Notes: generated by a model not told the origin, from the letters alone. A DNA stretch of 64,000 nucleotides from Fomitopsis serialis (GCF_022376445.1 NW_025955022.1:62001-126000), one strand, 5' to 3'; shown: positions 46,600 through 58,909, numbered from the stretch's first letter. Program-made: numbers and translations.

Positions 46600-47090
46600 A
46601 AGGACAGTATAGAGCTTGTCTAAGAGACCATGTAAAGACAGTGGGGAGTTGGGCAGCGAAAATGAACCCAGTAACGACAGTAAGGACTCGGAGTTGGACA
46701 GTGAAATAGAACCCGGTAAAGACAGTGGGGAGTTGGACGACGAGACAGAGCCCAGTAAAGACAGTGAGGGACTTTCCCAAGGAGACCAGAAGACGAGACC
46801 GTGTATCAAGCGAAGCGTGAACCGCGTAAGGACCGATGAGAGTTGGATGGCATGAGATGCATGCCGGGACAGTCTAGAGTCGAATTGTGTAAGGACAGGT
46901 GCGAGTTGGTCGAAGGCGAAACCGAGTAAGGACTGCACGTAGTTGGGAGGCCTGAGACATTCGAACCGAGCTGGGTAAGGACAGACGCAAGTTGGCTGAG
47001 GCTTGAGACCGAGTAAAGACAGGCTGGAGTTCGCCAGAGGAGACCGCGTAGCGACAGACAGGAGTTGGACCAGACGCAATCAGGGAGATC
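46600..47090 (-). repeat. 40-50-bp minisatellite, copy 1
   Basis: Units begin with a CCAACTC-type word and contain CTGTCTTTACTGGG or CTGTCCTTAC; on the plus strand they appear as repeated GTAAAGACAGTGGGGAGTTGG. About ten degenerate units, directly outside the 205-bp array. Confidence 0.8.
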
Positions 47091-47239
47091 GAGGAGTCGC
47101 CGAGATACAAGTACATCGAAGGCCGGTCGCGGAGTATATTCCCCAGTCAGGAGGATCGTCCTCGCTCGCACTTGAGGAGCACCGCTGGCTGACGGACCGA
47201 AGGTCAGGACGACGGGCTGGCGGACGACGAGAAGATCGC

Positions 47240-48740
47240 AGACAGGAGTTTTGATGCGACCGCCTTCTAAGAAGGCAGGGACAGGACCAGGAAGAGAGAG
47301 ACAGAGACGACGCTGATGATAGACCGCAGCAGAGACGAGTCCCCAGTTCGGAGGATCAGCCTCGCTCGCACTTGGGAGATATCCGGAGTCTGGTCGACAG
47401 TTCGAGGACCGGGAGGGACACTGGCGGACGACGAGGGGATCGCGAAGAGGAGTTTTGGGGCTGCAGTCTTCCCGCGAGGATGCCGAAGAGAGATCAAGAC
47501 AAGAGATAGAGTACAGTGACAGTGTCGACGGAGGGCCGTGAGGGTATGTTCCCCAATCCGGAGGGTTGGCCTCGCTCGCGCTTGAAGAGTCCCGGCCTGA
47601 GGTCCTGGGAGTGACAGACCAACCAGGGGGAGCAGGCGAACGACGAGGGGACCACAGAGAGGAGTTTTGAGACTACCGGCTTCCAGGAATACAGAAAGAA
47701 AGAGAGACGAAGAGACTGAGAGACTGGTGGACACGACGCTGATGAAGAACCGCATGAGGTATAATCCCCAGACTGGAGGGTCGTCCTCGCTCGCGCTTGG
47801 GTGGTACTGAGTACTGGCTGACAACTCCAAGACCAGGACAAGAACCGGCGAACGACGAGGAGATCGCAGTAAGGAGTTTTGATGTGGACTTCCCGCGGGA
47901 AGAAAGAAACCGAGGCGAAAAGAGAAGAGACCAGAGACAGAGACAACGCTGATGAAGAACTGCACGAGAGGAGTCCCCAGTCCGGAGGGTCGCCCTCGCT
48001 CGCACTTGAGGAGCATCCGAGTCCTGGCTGACAGATCAAGGACCAGGAAGGGATGCCGGCGGACGACGAGGAGATCGCGGAAAGGAGTTTTGGTGATGCA
48101 GTCTTCCCGCGAGAATGACAGAGAAGAATCGAGACGAGAGGCGGAGCACAGACGGTGTCGATGGCCGTGGGGGTATCGCCCCCAATCCGGAGGGCCGCCC
48201 TTGCTCGCGTTTGAAGAGCCTTGCATCCTGGAGGGAGATCGGCAACCAAGAGGGGGCTGACGAACGACAAGGGGACCGCAGAGAGGAGTTTTGAGCCGGC
48301 CATCGACTAGAAGTACAGGAAGGAAGACCGAAACGCTGGAAGAGACAGTAACAGCGCTGATGAAGAACCGCCCGAGGTAGTCCCCAGACCGGAGGGTCGT
48401 CCTCGCGCGCGCTTGAGCAGTACCGGGTGCTGGCTGGCAGATCGAGGACCAGGACGGGGACCGGCGAACGACGAGGAGATCGCGGAAAGGAATTTTGTGG
48501 CGGCCTCCCCGCGAGAAGGAGAAACCGGGACAAGAGAGAAGAGACGAGAGACGAGACGATGCCAGACGGGAATAAATTATGAATAAGTTAAGAGAGCTGA
48601 CCAGTAATCCGTGCCTCGAGCGCGCTTTGGAGCCATCCTGGATCGCGGACCACGCGTATGAACTTGGTCCAGGGGCTGGCGAACGACGAGACCGGAAAAC
48701 GGCGTTTTGGTGTGGGGTGGTCATCCTTGCTCGCACATTG
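47240..48740 (-). repeat. about 205-bp tandem repeat array, copy 1
   Basis: Degenerate units recur every 200-212 bp, each containing AAAACTCCT...GCGATCTCCTCGTCGT, a CAAGCGCGAGCGAGG word and TCATCAGCG. There are about eight units, matching those of copy 2 one for one. Confidence 0.8.
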
Positions 48741-49225
48741 AGAGCCACATCGGTCGACGTACACGAAACCGACGCGGCTGGCGGACGACAAGGAGAGCCC
48801 ACGGGGCAGCGAGAACGTGCGCAAGGAATAAGACCTAGCCGCGACTGGGGGTGTCGCTCCGTCGAGCCGTACTATCTTGCTGTATGTCGGCGCATACGCT
48901 AGAGTAGAGAACCCGCTCTCTGAGAGTGTGCTGCAGTCACGACTAAGCAGGAGATACTCACCGCCACTGACATGAAGGTCGTCGCTGTGAGTGGAACAGA
49001 CCTCGCTTCCGTGTGGTCCGACGGGAGATGGTGGTGGAAGGAGGTGAGGAATGTAGCGGGAGAAAGGTCCGCTTTTATGCTCGTGCGGGGAGGCGGACAC
49101 GGCTGACGATGCGCAGGACGGTGAGTAGAGGCTGACCGGGCAGTGACCTTGGGCTGACTGTGGGCTGGCTGCAACTGACGCGGTCACGCCGACCCAGACC
49201 GACCGCGATGCGTCTGTGGCTGACG

Positions 49226-49698
49226 GTGCTGGCATGTCCGCAATCCCAGACTGGGGCGAAGCCAGCCGAATGAAACTGCACGGACATTCGCTTCTGCGTA
49301 GGCAGGCAACTGAATGAAATGATCATTAGTAAGTCGCAGAGAACACAGCACGCACCTGATATGTGGCACCGACGAGATGAGAATTGCGGCGAAAACTAGT
49401 GAAAGCAGAATGGCATAATGTACACAGGACGGTTTAGAGCTACATTAGGTCAGTCGAGACAAAGATCGGCGTAAGTATACAGTGTTCAGCTCCAGAGAAT
49501 CCAAAGATGCGAGCACCAAGAAAGTCCAATCACCACCCATCCGCGTATGCGGGCCGTCCAAGATCCAAGCTCGGACGGAACCCCAGCAAGCAATTAACAG
49601 AATCTAGCTTAGTAGTGAGCGTGGTCCCGTCGACACGTAGTTCGTTGTATGTCGTATGTTGCGTGCCTGCGATGGATGTATGTTCGTGCCGCGCAGTC
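49226..49698. other. intergenic region
   Basis: 3' flank of the four-TM protein gene up to the inner edge of repeat copy 1. No gene seen. Confidence 0.5.
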
Positions 49699-50868
49699 TC
49701 AGACTGCGCGCGGGGTGCCTTCCGCGCTTGCGTAGCTGACACCAGAGCTGCGCCGACCGTCTTCATCCGCCTCGGGCTCGGGCTCAGGAGCGGCGTACCT
49801 GACAGTACGCGAGACGTACGTCGGGGCGGGGCTCAGTGTGGCGGTTGCCCGGGGGACATACTGGGGCAAGGTCGCTTCGGGCGTGGTCACAGTGTGCCCT
49901 GCAAGGCCATCAGCCAACGAATATACTGCAGACTGAACGACTCACCTCGAGCGAGAGCAGCCTTCTCTCCCTGCCTCCCAAAGCCCATCCCGCTCCTCTG
50001 GCTCAAGAGTGTGCCACTCCGGGCAGCGTCAGCACCCTTCTCGTCCCACGGCGCTACGGGGTTCGTCGAGCCGGTGCTGGTGGAGGTAAGGAATGGCCTC
50101 GGGCCCGAGCGTAGGGACGTGCGCGGGAGGACCTCGTCCGTCTCTTTCCAAGCCTTGATCGCGCGCCGGGGCTTCGCCTTCTCGCGGAAGATGAGGCCGA
50201 GCAGAATGTTCAGGCAGCCGATGGAGAAGAGGAAGAACGCAGAAACGAGCGAGAACTCGTCGACGTGGTGCGAGAGGACGGCAGCGCCTAGCCTGTGCCA
50301 CAGACGGAAGTCAGCGTGTGGCGGACGAGAGCGGGGAAAGAGATAACGCACAGGCACTGGATGACACCAAGGGCGCCGAGCCCAAAGTCGTCGCCCAGTA
50401 TCGGGAAGAAACGGCTGAAGAAAGTAGCAGGCCAGCCAACCTCGGACATGACGAGAACGATGACTTGGAAGATGATCAGCAGGCGGTTGAGGACGGCCCA
50501 GAAAGCCCCTGCGGGCTGGTTCGGCACCGTGCTACCTCTGCACTGGAATGAGACGTGGGCAATGTGTCAAGAGCGGAGGCACGTACGGGACATAATCCAT
50601 GTCAGAGCAATCCACCGTCTCTGTTGAGTTTCCAGATGACACGAGGATGTCCTGGTGGCTTCCTTCAGCGATGAAAGCGTTGACGGCTTTGATGTCTTGC
50701 ACGAGAGTAACGATGCTACTAGCGAAAAGCAGGAGCAGCGCGATGATGCTCAACACGCGGACGGCATTCAAGCCGATGAAGATGTCTGTCGCACGTATCA
50801 TCAGTCTACACGGTTCAACCTCATAGACAGATGGGAAAACGCACAACCACGAGTCTTGGAGGGCGCCA
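49699..50868 (-). CDS. four-helix membrane protein, basidiomycete-type, unknown function
   Basis: Multi-exon gene with start MAPSKTR at 50868 and stop at 49699. Helices visible in order are FIGLNAVRVLSIIALLLLF, then LLIIFQVIVLVMSEVGW, then LGALGVIQCL, and FSLVSAFFLFSIGCLNILLG. A Cys-containing lumenal loop (TETVDCSDMDYVP) lies after the first. The cytosolic tail of about 130 residues begins FREKAKPRRAIKAWKETDE and is Ser/Pro-rich, ending SYASAEGTPRAV. The layout is like small tetraspan proteins, and the hydrophobic pattern resembles uncharacterised proteins common in basidiomycetes. I cannot assign a function. The joint between the short first exon and the first helix is not settled. Confidence 0.65.
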
Positions 50869-51851
50869 TGAGTGTAGTCGTGGATGTGGGTCAAGCAAGG
50901 AATGGTTTGGTGTACGAGGGACGGGAAAGACGAGCAGAAAGGCGTAGGTGGCGTCTGGTGTGTGCCCGCACGAGTTGAGGAAGCGGCGTGAAGCTGGCTA
51001 GGCTGGCGAGAGACCGTGAAGCTCTTCAGCTATTAGCACGAGGCGCGGCCCGTGAACCTGAAATGAAAGGCGGTAGGTAGTGGAATGCAATGGAGAAAGT
51101 CGGGGAGAAAGGGCAGGCGCATTATGTACCGTCTTCGGCTGTGTGGGCGCCAGCAAAATGGTATTGTGCTCGGTCGGGAGGGACGATGCGTGTGGTGGCA
51201 TTGTTGTAGACGGACGTGCAGGACAAAAGCTACTGCTTTGGAGAACAATGGGCTCTCGCGCCTCGGCGTTTGCCGGCCGCATTTTCCCTCCCAACGCCTG
51301 CGTGGTCTTGTACGCAATGCACAGCTCAGCAAACTTCCGCGAGCCTGTTGTACACACTTGCATATCAAGTCGAGAAGTATGTACAGTATGACTCGAAGAA
51401 ACAGCACTGGCAGGCTACACCTGAGGGTACGCTGTGTGACCACAATCACGTGCCATGTGACAGACGTGGTTAGCGCTCGAGAACGTTCATTGTACATACT
51501 GTTTGGGAGGGCACCGACTGCTCCTGTTTTCCTGAGTAAGCTCGGCGGCGTAAGTAATTGAAGCCTTCGTAATCGTATGTAGTACTATCCCAAGAAAGCC
51601 GCCAGAGCATCATCTGCTAGTACGGTACCTGCCTGGTACCTGCCTCACTGTAGCAAGACTCTCAAGATGAGGGGAAGCCCTGATCCCATTCACCGCATCC
51701 CGGTAAACCAAGGGCTACCACCGCAAAGCAGGATCTGCGTCCAGTGGGCTGCAAGCCCTGCAAGGGAACGCCTTCCGACCCGCTCACCCGCGGGGTCGTC
51801 CGACCAACCCAAGCGAGACCAATATGCGGCTCTGCACGACTACTTCGTCCG
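50869..51851. other. intergenic region
   Basis: About 980 bp between the four-TM gene and the DUF1365 gene, both on the minus strand. It must hold the promoter of the four-TM gene. The open frames here are short and overlapping with no domain. Confidence 0.5.
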
Positions 51852-53654
51852 CTAGGATGTTCCTGGAGCCTTGCCGGTGCGTGCTTCTAATGCCCGGTCC
51901 CATCTCAGCCACGGCTCCTGCCCCGGGACGAACCTCGCGCGTGTCGTTCGATACAGCCATTTCTCGACGAACGACTGTATGAAGAACGTCGTGATGTATA
52001 CGAGGTTTTGGAGCCAGCGCAACGGTGCGGCTGAGGGTGGGTCGAGAGGGTGGGTCGGAGGTGCCGGGACATCGGCGAGCAACTCCTTCGGTAGCATGTA
52101 CGAGCGTATACGCTGCACGATCGAAGGACCGTTGGCCATGTCCTTCGCGAGTGAGAGGCCCCGAGTCGCGCCAGAGCGGAAGACCGCATAGAACAGGGTC
52201 TCCGAAGAAGGGATGAAGATCCGTTCGGTGTGATAGCCTAAAAGTAGAGCATGCTCGATGGACGGTGCGACGAACAGGGTACTGAAGAACAGTGGAGAGA
52301 GGTACCAGATGGTCAGGTTCTCCTCCTTCGGGATGGCAGGAAGGGTGGTTTTTGGCGCGAAGACTATATCTGGCTCGTCGGGATTGCCGGTTACAAGGGT
52401 TATGAAGATGCCAATATCCTCCGCTCGGCGCTGAAGGAAGTCTTCCAGACGGGAACGAGTGTACTGCTCGAACCAAGTTGCACTTTGCCACCCGATACCA
52501 CGACTAGATTTCAGAGGAGTAGCAGCTCCTTCTGCTGCTACGGGCTCGTGCCCACCCCACGCTTCCCCGATCGGCTTCGGATCAGGCCTGCCATACACAT
52601 CGAGCCGCTTGACGTAGTGCAAAGTCCAAGCCTCGTAGAGTATGCGCAGGAGGGACGACAGAAGGGCGAAAGGCTGGCGAGCAAGATAATGTAAGAGGTT
52701 TGGAGCGGTAAGCGGTTTTGACTCGGTGGCACGTAGAGTTGCAGTCATCTTTGGCGAGTCTGACGGTTGCGACGGACTCGACACATAGATGCTAACGTAG
52801 GGCAAAGGATATGGGGCGTTGCGAATATCCTCACCACTGATGTCCGGAGGAGGGTGAGACGGTTCGGATAGCGTTATGATATAATCTCCTAGTCGATCGT
52901 TGAACGGAGAGACATGGAAGTCCCTCGAGATATTCCAGCGAAGACGGGGCCTACTCAGGTATGTGGACCGCGTGTAGATTATTGCATGAAAACTCACTCT
53001 TCGGCGGAAGACACAAGCTTCTCACCCTTCTTCGTGTCTAAGATATACGCATGTCTCTCTCCAAAGGTGTTGTGGACCTGTTTGGTGACGTTTCACCATA
53101 GACTTTAGCATTGGCTTTCGATGGATGGGCAGCCTTACCTCCAGCACGATCGAGAAGAGATGTGCTTCCGTGTCATAACAGTAGTAGAGAGTCAACGGGT
53201 TGATCCCCTCATAGCCAATGAAGCTCGGCATAGTTAACATCCATGCATTTCCGATGCCACATTGGCTATATCCCTCACTATCGAGGAGCTCCGATAGCTT
53301 CTCTCGAATATGACGAGTTTTCGATAGGGAGTTGTGTAGGTAGGCAGAGGAGCGAAGGCCGATAAGTCGGCCAAATATGCCGCCATACCCGAACACCCAA
53401 CCGCGACCGAGGTCGAGCGAATGAGACTCCAGGTCATTCAGGGAGACAAACAGCCAGAGAGTCCGGTACGCGAAGCTGTGTGAAGACACCTTGGGGAACA
53501 GCCGGCGATGTGTGACCATACACTCCAGCACATAGCCAGCAGATGCTCCTGAAGAACCGGCATCGGTATACGCAGGGAGACGAAGCCAGCCAGCAGCGAG
53601 CCCGACATACGCCGCGGCGGCCGCGAGACCAACGATGACCACAGTGGTTGCCAT
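51852..53654 (-). CDS. DUF1365 domain protein
   Basis: Three or more exons with start MATTVVIVGL at 53654 (one N-terminal membrane anchor, residues 2-22) and stop at 51852. Visible DUF1365 landmarks are VTHRRLFPKVSSHSFAYRTL, WLFVSLNDLES, FIGYEGINPLTLYYCYD, VHNTFGERHAYIL and RDFHVSPFNDRLGDY. The last lies after an intron at about 52949-52999. DUF1365 proteins are widespread in bacteria and fungi and often lie next to cyclopropane-fatty-acid synthases in bacteria, but their reaction is unknown. The C-terminal half (from about 52650) has further conserved segments such as LHYLARQPFALLSSLLRIL and FFIQSFVEKWLYRTTRARF. No frame breaks are seen. Its start is about 110 bp from the divergent gene at 53762. 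Confidence 0.85.
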
Positions 53655-53761
53655 AAAGGGAGACGCACGATTTAAGCGCTCGGACTCGGAGGCAATGTGA
53701 CGGAGTGACGTCTGTGACGTCCCCGCGTTCTCCCAGCCACATCCGTCACGCTCGTTCGCCC

Positions 53762-55932
53762 ATGCCAGACGTCCAGGATTTCTCGGTCGAGGAGAGCCGC
53801 GCAAAGCGTGTCGAGCGACTGCAGTCGAAATATCGGAACAGAGGAGGGTGAGTTCGTCGTGCTCGATGTGTTTGACGCGCGTTGACGCGTTATACCTCCG
53901 AGTCAGGGTGTTCAAACCTGCCACACATAATGCGCTGCTCGACGTCCTGCTATCGCGTGGAGTCGATGGCGAATCGCCCTCGAAGCGGAGGAAGAGTCGG
54001 AAGTCGTTCGCGCCCCCACCAAAGAACTCGGAAGCCCCGAAGATTGAGAGGCGGAAGTCCCTAGCAGCCAGTGCGGCTCAGGAGAAGGTGGATAAGGAGC
54101 CTGCGCCCCCGGCTGCTGCGAAGGGCAAGGCTAAGGCAGCATCAAGCCGTCGCAAAAGCCAGGCACCAACGAAGAGGAAGAGCATAGCTGGGAAGGCGAA
54201 AGTGCAGAATGCTATAGACTCAGAGGTCGAGGACGCGGAGCCTGTTGCAGGTATGGCACACTCACTGATTGTATGCGGGTTCATATGACCACATATATCA
54301 CAGGCCCTTCCCGTACGACAAAACCTTCGGCGAAGGTAGCGAAACGCAAGGCTAAAGAGGATAGCGAGGCTGAAGAGCAAGGTACGTGACGCTCACAGAT
54401 GTGCGAACTAATGTTCACCCAATTCTCGAGTATAGAGGATCCGCCCCCGCCCAAGAAGGCTGCGAAGCGAGCGCCTGCCAGGAGGGCTGCTAAAACCACG
54501 AAGACCACAAAGAAAGCACAGCAGGCTGAGGACGAAGGTGCGATTGCAGCGATCTGCCGCATACATCAACTTATGCATGGTATAGTCATCGACTCTGTGC
54601 CCCCACCCAAACGCGCGAGCAACAAGCGTTCTCGCCGCCAGCCCGAACCGACTGAAGAGGATTCGGATGACGAGCCCATCGTGCCTCCGAAACGCGCGAA
54701 GGCAGTGGCTTCGGACAATTTTGCAACCAAATCGTCTGCCCAAAAAGCACCCCTTGAGACCATCGGCGAGGATAGTGATAGCGAAGATGATGTGCCGCTG
54801 TATCAGGTCATGAAGATGGCAAAGGCAAAGGCTGCGAAGAATGCAGATGTTACCGCTGAAGGTAAGATGCGGCGATGCACTCGGCTTGCACAGGAAATAC
54901 TCACAAATTCAATAGCCAAATTCACTGCGAAGGTACCATCGAAGCCTGTTCGCTCGGCACCAACTTCGGATGTGCAGGAGGCGGTGCCTGTTACAATTGA
55001 CAAGCCACCCAACACGTCCAAACGATCGAAAGCAAAGGCGATTGAGCATGAGGAGCACGACACTGAAGATGTACAGCCTATCGCATCATCTAGCCGGACC
55101 GTTAAAGGCTCGACGAAACCCAACGTTTCCAAACGGAAAGTCCCTGCACTTCCGGAGCCGTTTGTTGATTCCGACATGGACGAACTACCCTCGAAGACGA
55201 AAGCGGTCAAGACCTCACTTGATCGGACAGAAGATGTTTCTCAGTCTGCAAGCAAGACGGATGGTCGCAGGGATGCATCTACCCTCAACAAGCCTCAACC
55301 CTCACGCAAAGATCGCAAAGCTGTGTCATCAGCCCGCAAAGAGGCGGCGGAGCCGGAGCAGGTTCAGGAGAAGCCTATAGGGACGTCCAGGAAGCGTGAA
55401 AGAGACAAACCAGCCACGGTTGCCCCACCAGAGGATGAGCCCGACGAGGACGAGCAGCCTCCGCCTCCGCGAAAGCGCACGAAGCGTTCAGCAAAGTTGA
55501 ACAGCGAGGCTCTGGCAGACGTCCCAATTTCTGTTCAGGAGAGGGTTGACCACCCCGGACCTATACAGGAAGAACTCTCTGCCAAGCCCAAGTTCAAATC
55601 CACTAGTCGTGCGAAGAAGGCACCCTCATCGCAGGCGTCGGCGGAGCCGAAACAGTGCGTAACCTACTGAATCAATCTGTACAATGTATGCTGATCGTGT
55701 CTACGTTTCTCCGCAGACGGGGCAAGACGTTGAAGGAGAACTTTCCTTCCGCCTCTCGCAACGCTATCCCGAAGGCGGGCATCAAGTACAAACCGAAACC
55801 GAAGGTAAGTTCGATCGCTGAGTTGGCGGACGCGTTTCTGATGAATTTCTCTACCAGCCACGGCTGTCGATGTTTCCACCACCTGTACTCGTCGCAGATA
55901 GCGACGACGACCCCATTGATTTTCTTTCGTGA
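53762..55932 (+). CDS. Lys/Ser-rich disordered nuclear-type protein, hypothetical
   Basis: Multi-exon gene with start MPDVQDFSVEESRAKRVERL at 53762, first exon 53762-53847 and second from 53907. Just after the start is the only folded-looking stretch (RLQSKYRNRGG, VFKPATHNALLDVLLSRGVD). About 550 residues of Lys/Arg/Ser/Pro/acidic low complexity follow, with many bipartite nuclear-localisation-like patches (SKRRKSRKS, PPKRASNKRSRRQPEP, RKRTKRSAK) and acidic Ser clusters (EDSDSEDD). The C-terminus, after an intron at about 55806-55857, is PRLSMFPPPVLV followed by SDDDPIDFLS and stop. The pattern suggests a chromatin, kinetochore or nucleolar scaffold protein heavily phosphorylated by CK2; that is inference. 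I do not recognise the family. Confidence 0.7.
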
Positions 55933-56934
55933 CTCGGCAAGCTTCCATCATGATCTCTTCGCTGCGGTGCACATTTATGCACATGGACACCACAATGCAC
56001 TGAAACAACCTGTATGTATGTAGAATGTACATTTGGTCTGTGTCTGAAGGTTCTGCGCACTCGAAGGAGGTGGGAACGACTTCGACGGGCACACGCAGCA
56101 GGATCCATGCGATTCAACTCTCTCTACTTGCAGGCCAGTGGCCACAGGGAACAGAGCACCCTGCTTCACGAGTACACCATCTGGCACATCCTTTACGACA
56201 CACGCCTTCTCTTAGGACTTCTGAAAGAATGTCCACTGCGGGTGCGTCCCATTCTCGAGGATCCTATGCTGCTTCCAAATTCATTCTCCTCGTCGTGCCG
56301 TCAATATTAGGCTATGACTGTCTTCTTGCACGGGACTGGGCTTATAAATTACACCGCGCTGTGCAAGTCCTACTTATTCAGAGTCGGCTGTCTTGTCACC
56401 TGTGTCATGCAACATCAACGATAAGTTATCAAAATCCAGAGAATGAACCGTCGTACCCGTTCACTCCCCGTCGCTTGGCCGTATACCCTCAGTTCGCTGG
56501 TGCGATCTGCGTTTGAGCAAATAGGGCTCCCACCATCCACTACTTGGCGCTTAGCTTCGACTGAGTATGTGCTGGATACTTACATTGAATGGTACGGGTA
56601 CGGAACGTTAAGACCATTCAATCACCATCGTAACAGCTACAGCAGCTATCAGTCTCCCGCCCACTCACTTTGGCGAGATAAGGCCCATTTCGATGGTTCG
56701 TGACTAGCCCGATGCCAGGTTGCCTTGGGCGCAAGCACCCAGATGATGGTCCACGACGTCCTTGCTGGAATGCATAACACTCACATGGATGGCACATACC
56801 CAACAAGACTCCGAAGTAACCATGTCTGTAATTCGGAATGGACTATCAGTCCTTGCGACAGGCGGAACTGAACACTCAAAGCGAGTGGGCTGGGGCCCAA
56901 AGCACACGCAAGAGCAAATGCAATCCGATTCTCT
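55933..56934. other. intergenic region with duplicated gene fragment
   Basis: About 1 kb downstream of two convergent genes. The left part holds the NDUFA6-like fragment listed separately. 56320-56930 shows no gene. Confidence 0.55.
56050..56310 (-). pseudogene. decayed copy of the 3' end of the NDUFA6 gene
   Basis: This stretch aligns with 56850-57130. Shared words include GATTC...CTCTCTACTTG (the stop-codon end), CCAGTGGCA/CCAGTGGCCACAGGG..., GGAACGTCCGTTGCGGGCG versus GAATGTCCACTGCGGGTGCG, and CTGCTTCCAAA. Indels and substitutions break the frame. It is a partial tandem duplication about 0.8 kb away in the same orientation. Confidence 0.7.
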
Positions 56935-57447
56935 CTACTTGAGCAGACCAGTGGCAGCGGGCAATACAGCATCCTCGTCTCTCCCTACATTCTTGATGAG
57001 CACACCACTTAGCGCATCGCTCGCCACCCACGCACCTTCGTAGAACTTCTGCAGGAACGTCCGTTGCGGGCGTTTCCTATCCTCGAGGAGGATGCCCATG
57101 ACATGGTCCGTCTGCTTCCAAAGATTCATCGTCTCCTGATACTCTTGCCGGCCCTTGAGCAAGAGCACGTCGATGACGCGAGGGTCCGTCACGTAGCGGT
57201 TCTCCTCAAACTTGCGGCGGATGCAGTGTCGGAAGTACTGCGCGCTGACGGGGATGGCATAGAGGGGGATGATCTCGGGTGCCTTGTATGCGATGTAAGT
57301 ATTGAACGATCAGGTCAGTAACAAGGCAGGGTAGAAACGGACCCCGCGATACCAGTCGCGATACAGCTGGATGACCCGTTTGCGGGCCTCCTGGGGGCTA
57401 GCGGACCGCGCTGCAGGGCGCGCCAGACGCGCAGGGATGGTGGTCAT
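56935..57447 (-). CDS. NADH:ubiquinone oxidoreductase LYR subunit NDUFA6
   Basis: Accessory subunit of mitochondrial complex I belonging to the LYR family, sitting on the matrix arm and binding acyl carrier protein. Two exons, 57343-57447 and 56935-57282, join in frame for 150 residues. The start MTTIPARLARPAARSASP has a mitochondrial-like basic, hydroxylated N-terminus. The LYR motif is in VIQLYRDWYRGAPEI, and the conserved FRHCIRRKFEENRYVTDPRV and QEYQETMNLWKQTDHVMGIL follow. The frame extends upstream to 57546, but that part is Ser/Pro-rich leader sequence, so I prefer the internal ATG. No breaks seen. A decayed partial copy lies just downstream. Confidence 0.93.
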
Positions 57448-57650
57448 GCGGGTAGACGGCGAGGCAGAGGACTTGGGCGACGATGTAGGCTCGAGTGTGG
57501 ACGGCGGACTTACCGCCAGCGGTCCGGATTCGGTGGGTGGTGGCACGTGAGTGCATTCCAGTCACGGTGAGCGCGCGCGTAGGATGATGATCGCGCGCGA
57601 GGCAGCGGCCTTTCAAAGTCTCTTCTCTCTTCTACGCACTATCTACTACA

Positions 57651-58604
57651 ATGGCTCGTGGCGGTTACAAGGTCAAGCGGGGAGGTGGTCGTAGGTATGG
57701 TGTGCTCGATCGTTGGTCGGGATTTTGTGCTGACGATGGTGGCGGGCGGTGTGCAGCTTCAGGTCAGGCCCCGCCGTGGTCGATCTTTCTCTTTCTGTCG
57801 CTGATCACTGATCGTGCTTGCCGTCGGGTAGCAAACATCTCGAGCTCGACGAGAACGGGACAGCCGTATCCAAAGACAAATGGTGGGCACCCTTGGGGCG
57901 AATCGCCTTTGTGCTTACATCGCTCCTTGCTAGGGCCAGACGAGACAAGGACATCGACGAAGACAGCGAGGAAGGGTCCGAGGAAGAGAAAGAGGAGTCG
58001 TCTGAAGAGGAGTCTGACGAAGCCCCTTCCTCCACACAGCCACAACAAGAGCTCACTCGTGCTGAGCGCCGCGAGCTCAAGAAGAAGAAGGCGCAGAAGC
58101 AGGAGGGGATGAGGATGAGGGCAGCGACCAAGAACCCATCCTGGCCAATCCTAACATTGCTGCTGGGAAGAAGCTGAACATCGCGGACCTTGGTTCATCG
58201 CGAGAGCTCACTAGGCGTGAGAGGTATGTGGCGTTCAGCGACGATGCCAAATGATGCGCCTTACACAAACTTCAGGGATGAGAAGGAGAAGAAGGAAGCT
58301 AAGGAGCGATACTGGAAGGCAAGTCAGGCTTGCAGTCTTCTCATAAGACTGACCTCACCGTCATGGACAATAGTTGCACGAGCAAGGCAAGACTGAGGAA
58401 GCCAAGTCGGACCTCGCTCGTCTGGCCAAGATCCGCGCCGAGCGTGAGGCTGCTCAGGCAAAGCGTAAGGCTGAGACCGAAGGTCCGTGAACCTTTCCCT
58501 ACTGTGTGGCGGTACGCACTCATTGCTATCTTGCTATAATAGCCAAGGCTTCCGAGCTTGAGGCGAAGAAGCGAGAGGCGGCTTCCAAGGGCAAACGCAT
58601 ATAA
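57651..58604 (+). CDS. 28-kDa heat- and acid-stable phosphoprotein (PP28/PDAP1), one frame break
   Basis: Small conserved eukaryotic casein-kinase substrate of unclear function. The start MARGGYKVKRGGGR is at 57651. After the first intron comes SKHLELDENGTAVSKDKW, then ARRDKDIDEDSEEGSEEEKE and the family core ELTRAERRELKKKKAQKQE. Next are NIADLGSSRELTRRER, DEKEKKEAKERYW, KTEEAKSDLARLAKIRAERE and the end REAASKGKRI (stop 58604). The frame shifts at the G run 58105-58108: the core ends ...QKQEG in one frame and DEDEGSDQEPILANPN continues in another. One extra G would join them. Since the rest is well conserved, an assembly homopolymer error is likely. Four or five short introns. Confidence 0.88.
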
Positions 58605-58909
58605 CGACAGTCCTTGTGGGATCGGTTGTAGAAGGCACGTTCTATCGCTGTTGTATATCAGAAGTCCAAGTGTTGTATTACCACCTACTCGCTCCAATCA
58701 TGCGCAAGTCAAATTGCATCCCCGGAACTGAAGCTGAGCCCAGGAGCTAAGCAGGACGACTCAAGGTGGGTGTCTCGGTCATATTTTGACAAGGAGATAC
58801 CATGTTTTCCAACATCGACTACTCAAGGTGGCGACGGTTTTAAGTTGCCATTGCTCACGACTCTCCATCACCGCCGTCCCATAATCGGCCCGCCAGATCG
58901 ACGGTCGGA
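58605..58909. other. intergenic spacer
   Basis: 3' flank of the PP28 gene up to the inner edge of repeat copy 2; nothing recognised. Confidence 0.5.

Larger units (their letters stand above)
46470..49225 (-). repeat. inverted repeat copy 1 (2.7-kb tandem-repeat-bearing sequence)
   Basis: This segment, read on the minus strand, matches 58910-61690 read on the plus strand over its whole length. The match is near identical in the middle and weaker at both ends. Landmarks shared with the other copy are the CATAAAAG box (49079-49072), ATGTCAGTGGCGGTGAGTATC, TTATTCATAATTTATTCCCG near 48580, about eight units of about 205 bp, a 40-50-bp minisatellite, and a distal end near GCGATACGATATTAGCATGTC. 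Open frames occur in all three phases (for example 511 codons at 48802-47267), a composition effect. It contains no recognisable protein domain. Confidence 0.85.

Noticed and set aside
57448..57546. N-terminal extension of NDUFA6
   Set aside because: In-frame but Ser/Pro-rich and not family-like; the internal ATG gives a typical mitochondrial N-terminus.
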